DNA from: Poecilobothrus nobilitatus
Taxonomy: Eukaryota > Arthropoda > Insecta > Diptera > Dolichopodidae
DNA: 64,000 nt
Direction: 5' to 3'
NCBI GenBank assembly: GCA_947095535.1
Contig: OX352772.1
Location: forward strand, 226,999,151-227,063,150
Each line of letters opens with the position of its first letter. Within the stretch, counting starts at the first letter, position 1. Positions 44,961 to 56,282 of the stretch are shown here, piece by piece. The notes below the pieces were generated by a model. It saw nothing but the letters and a program-made list of their open reading frames with translations, was not told where the DNA came from and ran no database searches. The position numbers and the translations under genes were made by a program.

Positions 44961-45047
44961 CGCAATGTCTAAGGATTCATTGTACGGAATGTTAAAAAAA
45001 AAATTATTTCTTAATCTTTTATATGTTTTTTATACGTTTCTACTTAT

Positions 45048-46340
45048 TTATAGGTTTGTATAAACGTTACGATTTTTATCTATTTGAGTATTTGCGTCAA
45101 ACTCTATATACAAAATAGCTGTTAAGGTAGAGGGAAGTGGTTTTGATAATTTTGCTTCAATTCTTACAGTTCCTTGGTTGAGTAAACCTTGGCACACTTC
45201 ATTAACCGATGAATCTGGTGTTAAGTCAAATGCCAACATAAAAAAACCATTATTAAACATTTTTCTTGTTATTTGATGTTCTTTATCGTTGTGATGTATG
45301 CCGGTGCCAGTAAAATGTGTATTATATGCTCTAGTGAAACAATTATTTTCGTCAGAAAAATTAGTTTCTATTGCTAAATCGGGAACTTGTACACCGTTAA
45401 CAGATAATGCAAATTGATTAATATCAAAGTGTTTAAAATTGAAAGGATTCTTAGATCGTTTTCCCGAATATCCTGAATTTTCAGTCATACAAAATATTAA
45501 TGTGTTTGGTAATTGTCCAATGAAAACATTATCTAATAATATGTTTTGACTATTCATTGGGATAGTGAATGATTTTACTTCAACTTTTTTGTAAAAATAT
45601 TTAGCTTTACTTTTTTCCAAAACTGAAATGTGAGCGAGTAAAATACCTGGATTAACTGTAACGTGTTTCATTAGTAAATTTGCTTCTATGATTTTCAATT
45701 GCGATTCATCAGTATCTGTTGAAAACATAAAATTCCGGTTTCTCTAAAGTAAGTTAAATTCGGACATCAACACCATTTATTAAAAGAGTAGATTGATTAA
45801 ACATATCGACATGAAATTTACCCATAAGTTCTACTACATTGCTATTATTGTAAAGTTTCTGTCGTTTTTTGAAGCAATATTATCTGATTCTGCTATATTT
45901 CCTTTATCTAACGTCCACCCAGCACATTCTAAATTAGTTGTAGCTGTATCGCTACCGTAATTGAGTAATGATTCAATGTATGCTCTATAATGATAATTTC
46001 CATCGGATGGAGTAATATTTTTCCATTTAATTGAACATTGCATTATTTTATTAATGAATGTAGTGGTATCAATTGTTTATCAGTTGTTTGATCATTATTC
46101 CATGATACATATAGGGATTTATCTCCATTTGAAGATAAATCCCTATATGTATCCCTATATGTACTCCATTTGAAGGTAAATCCGTATATGTATCACCATG
46201 TCCTAGAGAAACAAATTCAATGGTTGATGAATCATCTAAAGAAGCAATAGGATTGTAACAAACTTCTTCAGATCGTAAAATGCTGGACGGAACGGGTGGT
46301 GTTTAAAAATATCCAGTTCAGATTTCATACATTCACTCAT
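45048..46340 (-). pseudogene. Polinton P3 major capsid protein
   Basis: The ATG at 46340 gives MSECMKSELDIFK. After a shift it reads NPIASLDDSSTIEFVSLGHG and DTYTDL. A local array of CCCTATATGTA units near 46120-46190 and a deletion follow, then CSIKWKNITPSDGNYHYRAY, IESLLNYGSD and AGWTLDKGN. The C-terminal 226 codons (45728-45048) are open: LLMKHVTVNPGILLAHISVLE through the IDKNRNVYTNL end. It is the double-jelly-roll shell protein. It keeps the N terminus that P1 lacks, but has lost an internal part. Confidence 0.85.
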
Positions 46341-46439
46341 TTTAATCAAAAATATCTTTTTTTCTATTTTTGCTCTTAACTTAGTGTCGTTTTCTTATTA
46401 AATAACTTCAACGTTTTAAAGCTGTCATTTTTATAGTTT

Positions 46440-46752
46440 TAGTTTTTATATTTCTTTTCCCCAGATCCATACAGCACCACGTCTGATATTTTTAACAATT
46501 TCTTTACCATGATCTTTCACCACTTCCTTGACATTTGCACCTGATGCAATATCAGATAATGCATTAATACCAGTTTTTTAATATATTTACACCTGAACTA
46601 AATAATGGTTTTAAATATCTAAATAATCCAACGAAAAAATTTCCTAATCATCGCCCTCTTTGCTACGGTAGACTTCAGTAAAACATAAGACCAATATCTT
46701 CTAAATCTCTTCCGGACTCAATCAAATAATACTTATAATATACTCGATTCAT
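46440..46752 (-). pseudogene. P3 homologue of the P1 gene at 33927
   Basis: The ATG at 46752 gives MNRVYYKYYLIESGRDLEDI. After shifts and stops it reads GLFRYLKPLFSSGVNIL and, further on, ANVKEVVKDHGKEIVKNIRR. These align with YLKPIF and ANIKEAVIDQSKGSIKNLRK of P1. The Gly-rich cleavage-like site of P1 is changed. Heavily decayed. Confidence 0.6.
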
Positions 46753-46790
46753 TGTGAAATGATGTATTTTTCTACAATGACAGGCTTTAT

Positions 46791-47700
46791 TTATACTTTT
46801 TTAAAATGCAATACAATTTTTGTAGGAATTGAACTATTGGAAAAATTTACTTTGTAACCATATTTATCGCATAAAAATATTGAAATACTATTAAATGATT
46901 TCTCTACTTTACAATATTGAATATTTCTTAAGTCTTTTACTATATCATTAAAAGTATTTTGAACATTGATATTTCTTAAATATCTCACATTTTTATGAGC
47001 TATATTTTGTGGTTCTATAATATCCGAGTATATAAAAAACATATCCGCTTTAATAATTGGAATTAATTGTACACTATCTAAAAACATTTTGAAACCTTCT
47101 ATTACACGTGGTTTAAATTTCTTAAAATCTGCAATTTTCGATGATACTTGATTGAAACATGTTTTTAAAAGTCGTTCTAAAGAATAAGAGAAATTTGCTC
47201 TTAATTTTATATCTATTTTTGGTTTATTCACACATATAGTAGTGTAAGATATGGTTTCAGACAACTCTTCTGGTTTTGCCGGTTTTACATAATTGACATC
47301 ATCATTTATAAAATTAAAAATACCGTAAATCAGCTGTCGTTCAACTTTCTTAAAAATCTTTGAAATGGTCTAATATTTTGAATTAGTGTCGGCAATAGAA
47401 AAACTTTCCAATCACATAACATTTGTTTTTCATCATATGAATATACGATGTTCCAACGGCTATTAAATCTTTATCTTGCATACCCTTAATATATACTCAT
47501 GGGTACTGGCCACTCATTTTCCAATCTTCACCATATGTATTTGGAATAAAATCATTAACATAAATTTCAGAAACACCAACTTTCCATCTAGAATCACACA
47601 TATATTTATTTATTTTATTTGTAAAAGATGACTATGTATTTTCGGGGTAGTAATTCATAGATGAATCACTAAGTAATGTAATGTAAAATTCATCCTTCAT
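46791..47700 (-). pseudogene. Polinton P3 minor capsid (penton-like) protein
   Basis: The ATG at 47700 gives MKDEFYITLLSDSS, then WKVGVSEIYVNDF. Several stops follow, then an open 157-codon part (47264-46791) with FFIYSDIIEPQNIAHKNVRYL. It is homologous to P1 32932-33893 by the DEFYITL, KVGVSEI and YSDI blocks. The gene order relative to neighbours is the same as in P1, on the opposite strand. Confidence 0.75.
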
Positions 47701-48073
47701 TTGTATGTTGTCCATTGTGTAGTACTTGTAGACTTGGGTTTTCGTATCGGAAAATTAAGTTCGGTTTCAGTTTCACCAGCAGCTCTATTTGAGCGTAAAA
47801 CACGACTTAATTCTTTTTATATTTTTTCTATTTTATATTTTTCTGTATATTTACCTCGTTTTTATTTTGAGATATACTCTTTCTATTTTTATTACTTAAT
47901 TTATAGAGATATTGGCGAAATAAATACCATTTTTGAATATCCGACAAATTTTTATTTAAGATAATTCTTCTCACTTTGTTATTCAAATCACTGAATTCAA
48001 TATCAGTATTATGTTTGAGTTTCTCATAAATCTCTGGCTTCACTAAAATTGTTTTATTGAACATGTTGTTCAT
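47701..48073 (-). pseudogene. P3 homologue of the WTTYK protein
   Basis: The ATG at 48073 gives MNNMFNKTILVKPEIYEKL and IQKWYLFRQYLYKLSNKNR. After a shift near 47830 the tail reads FPIRKPKSTSTTQWTTYK, which runs straight into the ATG of the next gene. The start codon overlaps the stop of the preceding gene (ATGA). The acidic middle of the P1 protein is deleted. Confidence 0.6.
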
Positions 48074-48385
48074 TTTAAAAATCTTCCAATTATTTCTGAT
48101 AGCACAGCGCCAATTAGTGTAGGTAAAAATCCGCCCCGTTGAATAATGGTTTTCCGTTTACTAGTTAAAGACTTTTTATGGCAACTCAACATTCTCAACC
48201 CCTTTTTATATTTTTTCAATTGTTTTACTACTTTTTTACTGAAATTACAATTACTTTTAATATATTCAACGCTATTTCACACAATGTTTTTATTACTTCA
48301 GGGTCGCAATGTTTTATAATAATTTTTTGAAATTTCGGTTTAAAGTTTTTTAATAGATGCAATATATGTTGGTTTGCCTTCAATC
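48070..48385 (-). pseudogene. P3 homologue of the small basic protein
   Basis: It reads NQHILHLLKNFKPKFQKII, VIKTLCEIALNIL, then after a shift KYKKGLRMLSCHKKSL and RGGFLPTLIGAVLSEIIGRF. The block order and ending match P1 31857-32189. The conserved ending supports a real function in the living ancestor. Confidence 0.7.
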
Positions 48386-48399
48386 GTTTCATATTTGTC

Positions 48400-48899
48400 A
48401 CTTAAATTATCTAAATCGTCTGTTCCACAATAACACAAATTCTCTCCCAATATATCACTTCTCAATTGAAATAGATCGTTAATATCCTGGCTAAGATCTA
48501 TAAAAATATAATCGGCGGTCTTAGTGTTACTTCATTTTATACTTTTTGGAATTCTTTCATTTTATTAGGGTAAATTTGACGTGATAATGGCAAAATCTGT
48601 GACTTGTCTCTGGGGTTTTTGAAAAGTATCAACTATTTGCAATTGAGAGAAACATCTCTTGAAAATTTACCTTGATGGAATACATTTTGAGATGTGAATA
48701 TTACAGATAAGATTCTATGATGTAAATGATTCTATGATCCTCTAGTAAATAATTCGCAAATGTTTTTAAAGAAACATCTCTTGAAAATTTACCTTGATGG
48801 AATACATTTTGAGATGTGAATATTACAGATAAGATTCTATGATGTAAATAATTCTATGATTCTATGATTCTATGATTCTATGATCCTCTAGTAAATAAT
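48400..48899 (-). pseudogene. Polinton P3 packaging ATPase, C-terminal part
   Basis: The minus strand reads ICELFTRG near 48765, SQNVFHQGKFSRDV, FKNPRDKSQIL-like and DLSQDINDLFQLRSD blocks, matching the C-terminal half of the P1 ATPase. Walker A and B are absent because the gene is cut at 48899. A segment of about 130 bases is tandemly duplicated inside it. The cut site is the start of another Polinton-like end. Confidence 0.8.
48640..48899. repeat. Tandem duplication in the P3 ATPase with (TATGATTC)n growth
   Basis: Two copies of about 125-130 bases begin GAAACATCTCTTGAAAATTT at 48651 and 48772. The second contains four extra GATTCTAT units and lacks the TCGCAAATG that follows AATAAT in the first. 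Confidence 0.85.
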
Positions 48900-49147
48900 A
48901 GTAGTTATACTATGCCGGTACTGGCTCGACTTTTTGATAGCTATCTCTTTCACTCCTATGTGTTCTTATGGCTGAATGTTTTCTATCTCTTTCTCAAAGC
49001 TTTTGTGGAAAAGTTCAAAATGAAAAGGGTGAGTGGTTTGTGTCTTTGATGTTCATTAAATTGATCAAGAAGATGATAGGGTTTGTGTGATTGATAGATC
49101 ACGCCGCGCTCGAAAAGCCTTGTGAAATGATTTGAATCTTAATTTTA
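48900..49147 (+). mobile_element. Polinton-like terminus P5
   Basis: AGTAGTTATACTATGCCGGTACTGG starts at 48900 inside the P3 ATPase and resembles the P1 end (AGTAGTATGGATATGCCGGTTCTGG; both shown in part). The undisturbed target in the neighbouring duplicate reads GTAAATAATTCGCAAATG, so the element appears to have entered at AATAAT (48894-48899). Its right end, which should read ACT followed by AATAATTCGCAAATG, is not in the window. Confidence 0.5.
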
Positions 49148-49310
49148 ATAAATTGATAGTTATTTTTGAATCTGTTAGTTTGAATAGTCCGTTCATTTGA
49201 ATAAATTGATAGTTATTTTTGAATCCGTTAATTTGAATAGTCCGTTAATTTGAATAAATTGACAGTTATTTTTGAATCTGTTAGTTTGAATAGTCCGTTA
49301 ATTTTTCTGT
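49148..49310. repeat. Tandem repeat, 53-base unit, three copies
   Basis: Unit AATAAATTGA.AGTTATTTTTG then AATC.GTTA.TTTGAATAG and TCCGTT.ATTTG. It sits where terminal-repeat subunits sit in the other Polintons of the window. Confidence 0.8.
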
Positions 49311-50030
49311 GTTTTCACAAAATTGAAAGGAAAATAAAAAATTTGGTAAAAAATTTTATTAAAATGTGAATGAAAAAATTTTTAGTGATAAGAAATAATG
49401 TTTTGTTTTTTTTCTTTATTTCAATTCATTTTGTTATATAATTTTACAAATTGTGTAGTTCATAAAACTAAATAGTGGTTTTATCGATCTTAGCCTAAGC
49501 TGTATGATCTTATAAAAGTTTATAATATAATGACATTTTTTATTTAAATGTTTAAAGCTAAGGAAGTAATATGTTATAAGTTTATATTTAATTGTACATA
49601 TTCAAATCAATATTATGCAAAACAGACAAAAATAAATTTAATCGCATATTCATTAATTATTGTTATTACAAATACTATAAAATTTTTTTTTTTCCTCTTT
49701 TCCATTCTACTTATGTTCAGTTATATATTCAAATTATGTATTATGCATGTACATATATAAAAATGCTTAGATACAAAAATTATGTGTACAATGCATGTAT
49801 ACATGCATTGGTTCCCATTTTTCTACTACAATTCTCCAAATACAACTCTATCATATTAATCAGTATGACAACCACCATTATAATAATTATTATTATATTT
49901 TATCTTTTATTATTTTATTATTTTATTATTTTTTTTTTTTCTTATTTATTGCAGATGTTAAATATCTTTACCATTTCCAAACCTTATGACTTTTAGGAAG
50001 AAAAACAAGAGTGAGTATACAAATTGTACT
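49311..50030. other. AT-rich interval without a gene
   Basis: Long T runs and (ATT)n near 49900 produce hydrophobic pseudo-peptides on the plus strand. I see no genuine coding or RNA signal. Confidence 0.55.
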
Positions 50031-50067
50031 GATAAATTTCTGTATGTTAAAGAATATTATTAGCTAT

Positions 50068-52935
50068 TATAATTTGCAACAATTCTTTCTGTAATTTTCC
50101 TTTTAAATATGCAGATGTTTTCAATTATTTTAAATTCCGGCGGTAAGTCATTAAATACTTTCAGGTAGTTGTATAAACAGTTATTTTGCTGCTTATCTGT
50201 CTTGAAAAGTCAGTCAGTATATTGTAAGTAAAATTTAGACTTATTTCGCGTATTATAATTATGAAAATCAAGATTTTGTTGAATTAAAAAATTGTGTTTT
50301 ATTTTGTTGTTGATTATTTTGAACGCGATTATATGGAGCTCCCTTTTACAAATGTCTGAGAAGCTTAAGTACTTTCTCGTATAAAGCATACTGGTCGGAT
50401 GCAAAATGGGGTAATTGTGAATTAATTTTATTGCTTTTTTTAGCAAAGATTCGATTTTTTTTAGATGAATTTGTGGGCCTCTACTCCAAATTGGGTTCAC
50501 ATAGACAATGTTAGGTAATATGTAAGATGCATATATAACGAATAATGTATTTTTATTCAAAAATTTCTTTAATCTACTAAGTATGAATACATATGGAGAG
50601 ACTTTTTTATTATATGCTCAATATGCTCAACCCAACTAAACTTACTGTCAATGTGAAGTCCTAAGTAATTATGACACTTTACTACATTAATTTTTGCACC
50701 ATTAGCGGTGATAGTGAGATCATTAAAAATTTTGTTTCCAAATGGTAGTACACAAGTATACAAGTTTTTTTTATATTCATCAATAACCTATTTTTTAGAA
50801 GCCATTCATTTATAATAGTCAGGTCATCTAATATTGCTTTTTTAAGGTTTACTTCGCTTGACTCCGCATACTTTATAACCGCGTCGTCAGCAAATAACTG
50901 AATAGATCCACGGAGATGAAGTCGGGTTATATCGTCAATATAAATCTTGAAAAATACCGGACCCAAGACAGATCCCTGCGGTACTCCTTTGTTGATGATA
51001 CATAAATTGCTTAGGTTTTTATTAATCTTTACACACTGAGTTCTTTGAATTAAGTAGGTTTTGAATAAAGCAATTTGCTCATTCGAAAAGCTCAATTTAG
51101 AAAGTTTGTGCAGTAAAATTGTATGATCGACCCAGTCAAATGACTTCTGTAAATCGATGAATACCCAGGCCGTGAATTTACCGTTATCCATATTTCTGGT
51201 AATAAAATCAGTTAAGGCCAGACATGCCGCGGTGGTATTAGAGTTTTCCTCAAATCCGTATTGTTTAGAACTCAATATACTGTTGTTTCTCAGAAACGTG
51301 TCGAGTCTATTTTTTATAATACGTTCATATATTTTTGAGAAATTGGATAACACCGATTTTGGCCTATAATTTGACGGATTTGTGGCATCTCCACTTTTGA
51401 AAATTGGTGTCACTACTGCCTTTTTCAGGCAATCAGGAAAAGAATGGGCTTCAAAAGTTTTATTAATAAATTTTACTAAAGTGGGTGCTAACCTATCTGA
51501 AAATTTTATTATGAATTTAGCCGAAATACCATCCATCCCTGTCGCAGATTGCAATTTTAGCGAATTAATTGCATCATTTACTTCCTCTACGTTCGTTAAC
51601 TCTAAACTCAGATTATTATATATATTTCGAGAGAATTTATTAAGATAAGCGTAATCAATTTTTCCATTAGGTATATTTAATTTATCTGTTACCGTCGTAA
51701 AGAAAATATTCTTTACGTTACTTATTTCCTCTGGATTGGATATGTTGCTATCATTGTAGTTAATAATTTTTATTTCATTGACCGAGATGTTTGGATTTTT
51801 GTTAAACATAATTGTTTTGTACACGTTCCACACGTTTTTAGGGTTGCCAGGATCCTTCATAATTTTTTCTGAATAATGTTGTGCTTTTGCTTTTGAAATT
51901 AAAATGTTTACCTTATTTCTATATGTAATGTATAATTCTTTAATACGGGCATCGTTCGGATATTTTTTTTTGTATCTATAGAAAGAGTCGCGGATTCTCA
52001 TAGTTTGAGATATTTCTACTGTCATCCACTCATGCTTCCTCGCAATATTTTTCAGCGGGATGACACGTGTGTGTTTATCGATCAACTGGCCTACTGCGTG
52101 TGTAACTTGATCAAATGTTTCGTACTGGTCTAAGGCTTGCCAAGCGTGATCATTACTTAGACTGTTGTAATCTAAGATTGTTTGAGTTTTAGCAAGAGTA
52201 TCTTTCAATTTGATCAACGCTGATAAAAAACATTTTGTGGTCTGATAAACAAGTGTCCATTATATGAAAAAAGTACTTAAACTTTAAAAGATCAGTTATT
52301 ATATGGTCTATTACTGTTTTGATCACACCGATTCTAGTAGCGAATTCTTGAGTTTTTTTGTTGCAGATGAGAAAAGCATTTCTTAATAATGTATCGGTAT
52401 AGATACGCACAATTCTATTATTTTGATCAAGTAAGTTGATGTTGAAATCCCCAATTATTAAGGATCTTATATGTGCAGACGTTAACTCGTCAATTTTATT
52501 AATAAAATCTATTTCATTAGTATAATGTGATCTATAGCAGTTAATTTTATGTTTTATTAATTTGACAATTAAGAAACTGGACAATTGAAATTCTTCCTCA
52601 TATACAATGTTGCTACTTAAACAGTGTGCGATAAATATTGCAATACCTCCATAGCCTGTTTGCCTATTTGAGAAATATGGAGTGAACCCTTGGAGATTGA
52701 AAAATTGGTTTTCTTGTTTTCTCAACCAAATTTCTGTGAGCACAATTACATGGATATTACAGTTATAGGAATTTATCAGCGTCTCTAATTCATGTATTTT
52801 ATTTCTTAAGCTATGTGTATTGAGATAAATTATATTTATATTATTTTTATAAAGATGCACTACATTTTCAATCGACTCTATATTTGTATTAATTACTCTT
52901 ATCTCATTATCAATATCAAACGCATTCATTGAACA
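50068..52935 (-). pseudogene. LINE ORF2: endonuclease and reverse transcriptase
   Basis: The endonuclease lies at 52935-52189 (NINIIYLNTHSLRNKIHELE, VLTEIWLRKQ, IIGDFNINLL, SDHKMFFISV). RT follows in the next frame at 52217-50682 (SATGMDGISAKFI, TPIFKSGDATNPSNYRP, FIDLQKSFDWVDH, KGVPQGSVLGPVFFKIYIDD and LFADDAVIKY with the catalytic Asp pair). The thumb and C-terminal part ends near 50068 (LPNIVYVNPIWSRGPQIHLK). It is about 950 codons in total, with only three or so frame breaks and few stops, so decay is recent compared with the Gypsy elements. It belongs to an APE-type LINE clade, probably Jockey- or CR1-related. Confidence 0.88.
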
Positions 52936-53041
52936 GTTGTAAATAAAAATTATTTGATAAAAAGAGAAGGAAAGAGTGGATGAGTACATGATTATTTAGT
53001 ATGACATATATGTATATATTTAAAAAAAAAGAAATTAGTAG

Positions 53042-53780
53042 TCATTTTGTGCGCAGATTGAATGATACATTTAACGTAACAATAAAAATAAAATAAAATA
53101 AAAATAAGTATATAATTAAAAAAAGAATTTGTGAATCAGTGAAATAATAATAGAATAATTGTGAATTATTAGTGGTTATAGTTAAGAAACTAAAGTAAAA
53201 AATTTTATACTTAAAGATATAAAGAAATGTGTTATTTAAATAGAAGGAATGTTTAGTATGTGCAGGCATAAGTCCATATAATATATATGCCATGTGCTTA
53301 TGCTTGCATTTACATAACCTATCCAAGTTCATCAAACGATTAAAGAATATAAATAATAAAATTAATGCAAAATTTAATGCTGTATTATAATTTTTTTTTG
53401 GATAATGAAAGAAAATGAATATTTATAAATTATGAATTCAAATGGGCAATTTAAAACAATTTTAATATATAAGTGTAACATGTTTAGGTATATAATATTT
53501 ATTGTATATAGAAAAGCTTTATGTGTAATGTGTAAATGTGATTTAAAAATAATTTTAGTTAGTAAAAAATAAATAAAAGAAAAAGAAAAGAAAAAAAATA
53601 AAAATTTATATAAAAAAACATATGTTTTCATAAATGAGCAATGCAAAGCAATTTTAGTATATAAGTGTAATATGTATATATAGTATTTAGTATATACAAA
53701 AAAAAATATATGTGTAATGTATAAATAAGATTTCAAAATGTTTTTAGTTAGTAAAAAAAAGAAAAGAAATTTATGTAAAA
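53042..53780. repeat. AT-rich tandem repeat inside the LINE
   Basis: Two diverged units of about 190 bases share TATATAAGTGTAA.ATGT, TTATGTGTAATGT and TTTTTAGTTAGTAAAAAA. Hydrophobic peptides on the minus strand come from this composition. It separates ORF1 from ORF2 together with the DINE-like insertion. Confidence 0.6.
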
Positions 53781-54829
53781 AACAAGTAAAAGTAACAGTA
53801 AGTCGATGCAACCGACTTATTTATACCCTACACCTAAAAAATTCAAATTAAATTAAAAATCCATAAGTTATTTTAGTTAGGTATTTAATATAACTAAGCT
53901 AAAAAAATAAATGCTTTTACAACCTTTGTATAAAATTTCAGATTTCTATCTTTATTAAATTCGAAAATATGCTTGTTAGATCTTGGGAAGTGTGTGGAGG
54001 CACGCGGACCACCACCCCAATTGATCTCAAATTTTAGAGACATCAACAGGGTAGAACATTCTTATATCAAATTTCAAATTTATATATTTATTAATTTCGA
54101 AGATATGCTTGTTTGGTCTTAGGAGTTATGTGGCAGATACCCGAACAACCATTCTAATTCATCTTAAATTTTGGAAATCAGGGATTCGGGAAACAATACC
54201 CTAGTACCAAAATTGAAGTTTCTATCTTTATTAATTTCGAAGATATGCTTGTTAGGTTTTGGGAGTTGTATGGGAGGTACCCGAACAGATCCTCCAATTT
54301 ATCTCAAATTTTGGACAAATCAGGGATTCAGGAAACAACACCCTAGTACCAAATTTGAAGTTTCTATCTTTATTAATTTCGAATATATGCTTGTTCGGTT
54401 TTGGGATTTGTATGGGAGATACCCGAACAACCACTCCAATTCAACTCCAATTTCAGGGATATCAAGGAGTCAGAAAAACATACCCTCGTACAAAATTTTA
54501 AGTTTCTATCTTTATTAATTTCGAAGATATGCGTATTCGGTTTTGAGAGTTGTATGGGAGGTACTCGAACGCATGGTCCAATTTCGCCCATTTACAATCC
54601 CCGCCTTACCTTAGTCATTGTTAACCTACAGTATAAAATTCATCAAGATAGCATCATTAGTTTTTGAGTTATCGTGCGTACGGACGGACGGACGGATATC
54701 GCTAAATCGACTCAGGCGGTGATCCTGATTCAGAATATATATACATGTCTATACCTAACTCGCTTCCTTTTGGTGGTTACAAACACCATACCAAAGTTAA
54801 TATACCCTATACTTAATGTGTAGGGTATA
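53781..54829. repeat. DINE-like repeat copy E with tandem units
   Basis: It starts AACAAGTAAAAGTAACAGTA, has TATACCCTACACCT at 53823 and GTGTAGGGTATAA at the right end. It holds (GGAC)n at about 54680-54695 followed by AAATCGACTCAGG. Four to five units of about 130 bases lie between, each with TCTATCTTTATTAATTTCGA and a GGAG..ACCCGAAC block. It is nearly the same element as copy D. It splits the LINE between ORF1 and ORF2. Confidence 0.7.
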
Positions 54830-55174
54830 AACATATGTTTTCATACGTATTCTGAGATAATAAACCAAAATACAAATATTTAATATAATCAACAATGCAA
54901 TTTTAATAATAAAATCAAAAAATAAAAATAATAAAATTAACGAAAAATTTAATGCTGTGTTATTTATTTTATGTGTTGTAATTTTTTTGTTTTTGATAAT
55001 TGTAGCAAAAATAATGGAGGCCAATTGGTAAACAAAGCTTTTTAGATTATCTAAAGTGCCAAAAATAGTTTTTGAATGTTGAATAATATAATTACATTTT
55101 GAGTGGTAATATAATAACATTTATAATAACAACTCATGATGTAATATTGAGTTACATCATGAGTTGTAATATAA
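54830..55174. other. LINE spacer, no gene
   Basis: AT-rich sequence with a small direct repeat of AATAATAAAATTAA also seen near 53350, and two copies of ACATCATGAGTTGTAATA-like sequence near 55130-55165. No coding signal. Confidence 0.4.
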
Positions 55175-56020
55175 TTACATTTTTAATTTTCCTAATATCA
55201 TTGTAATTAGTAATTCCAAAAATTTTGCTTGTTTTATTTTCTCGTAAGAATATTTTGTTTTCTTTAAACCATAGGTACTCCATTTTTTTTTCAAGTTTAA
55301 TTTTTTTCGCGTCATAGTAGAGTTTACTTTGAAGCGGTGACAGATGATTTCGAAAGAAAATTTCATTGTTAGCTACTAGCAGATCAAATTCAGAGGTGAA
55401 TAATGATCCGAAGCTTTTTTTTTTGACATAAAGAGATTTTTATCTTTCTCTGAACTTAATGTAACGATATATAGACAGCTTTCTGGTTTACCTTCCAATT
55501 TTTTTTTGGCAATGGCCTTATTGATTTTATATTTGTATGTGGTAGTTCTAACTTATTGAAAATTTTAATAAAATGTGAATTACTTATCTTAGGCGGCAGA
55601 CCAGCAATGACGATATTATGTTTGCGTTCAATCTGCCGTGGCTCATCCATGGTCATCTCCATTTTGCTTATTTTTTCTTCCAGCAACCTTACATGATCTT
55701 CTATGTGCTGAATATTTTTGTTCAGTTGTTTGTTTTCATTTTTAATTGCTTTATTTTCTTCAAGTATTTTATCCATTCTACTGACTATGAAATTTTGTGA
55801 GCTCCTAATATCGGATACAAAAGAACCGAGTACTTTTGAATATTCCACACTTTATCCATTTTATCCTCTTTGCTATTTGAAAACACCCGCGAAGGAAACT
55901 CTTCTAAGTAAATTGTTTTTTCTAGTTCAATGCTGCCAAGATATTCTTGATCAATAATTGTCTCTTCTCCAATGAAGTTAGCCTCCTTATCATCAGCATC
56001 TTCAGCAATTATAGATTCAT
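55175..56020 (-). pseudogene. LINE ORF1 nucleic-acid-binding protein
   Basis: The ATG at 56020 gives an acidic start (MNESIIAEDADDKEANF). A frameshift near 55850 leads into a coiled coil (MDKILEENKAIKNENKQLNK, HVRLLEEKISKMEM), then an RRM-like core (RKHNIVIAGLPPKI, IKIFNKLELPHTNIKSIRP). After a second shift a basic tail (KLNLKKKWSTYGLKKTKYSY) ends at 55175. Coiled coil, RRM-like core and C-terminal domain describe the RNA-chaperone ORF1p of many animal LINEs. It is upstream of ORF2 on the same strand, separated by 2.2 kb of repeats. Confidence 0.75.
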
Positions 56021-56035
56021 TAATTGTGTTTTTTG

Positions 56036-56155
56036 TTTGAAATTTAGAAAAAGAATTTCTTATCTATATTAATAATATATATTTTAAAATACTCAACAAA
56101 TTTTTAAAGTTGTAAAATAAAAATCTGAAATGACGTCAAGGGATTCCTTGTTTCT
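56036..56155 (+). repeat. Direct repeat with CRE and kappaB-like sites, left copy
   Basis: It is about 110 bases long (AATTTAGAAAAA.AATTTCTTA through AAAATGACGTCA-like and GGGATTCCT) and is repeated in the same direction at 61362-61475. TGACGTCA is a perfect CREB/ATF palindrome, and GGGATTCCTT fits the insect Rel/kappaB consensus. A third, weaker version (AATGACGTTAGGGAATTTCA) is at 57462. No experimental meaning is implied. Confidence 0.6.
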
Positions 56156-56208
56156 GAGTTATTATCAAATGTCGGTTGTATCAAGACGGCTATATTCAAG
56201 GTAGTATC

Positions 56209-56240
56209 TATAAAAGCGTTGGTTCAAGTTTTCTTCAGTT
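56209..56240 (+). promoter_or_regulatory. TATA plus TCAGT initiator for the PolB-N-like gene
   Basis: TATAAAAG at 56209-56216 and TTCAGTTC with its A at 56237 are 28 bases apart, the textbook spacing for an arthropod Pol II core promoter. The ATG at 56283 is 46 bases further on. Confidence 0.6.
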
Positions 56241-56282
56241 CATAAATAATTTTGAAGTGTATTATTAAACACATAATTGAAA

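Noticed and set aside
49548..49996. Hydrophobic frames resembling membrane proteins
   Set aside because: Composition follows T-rich and (ATT)n sequence; nothing resembles a gene start or family.
53042..53811. Hydrophobic minus-strand frames of 97 and 145 codons
   Set aside because: They are translated AT-rich tandem repeats inside the LINE.
54171..54667. Overlapping plus and minus frames of 60-115 codons
   Set aside because: They are repeat-unit translations in DINE-like copy E on both strands at once.
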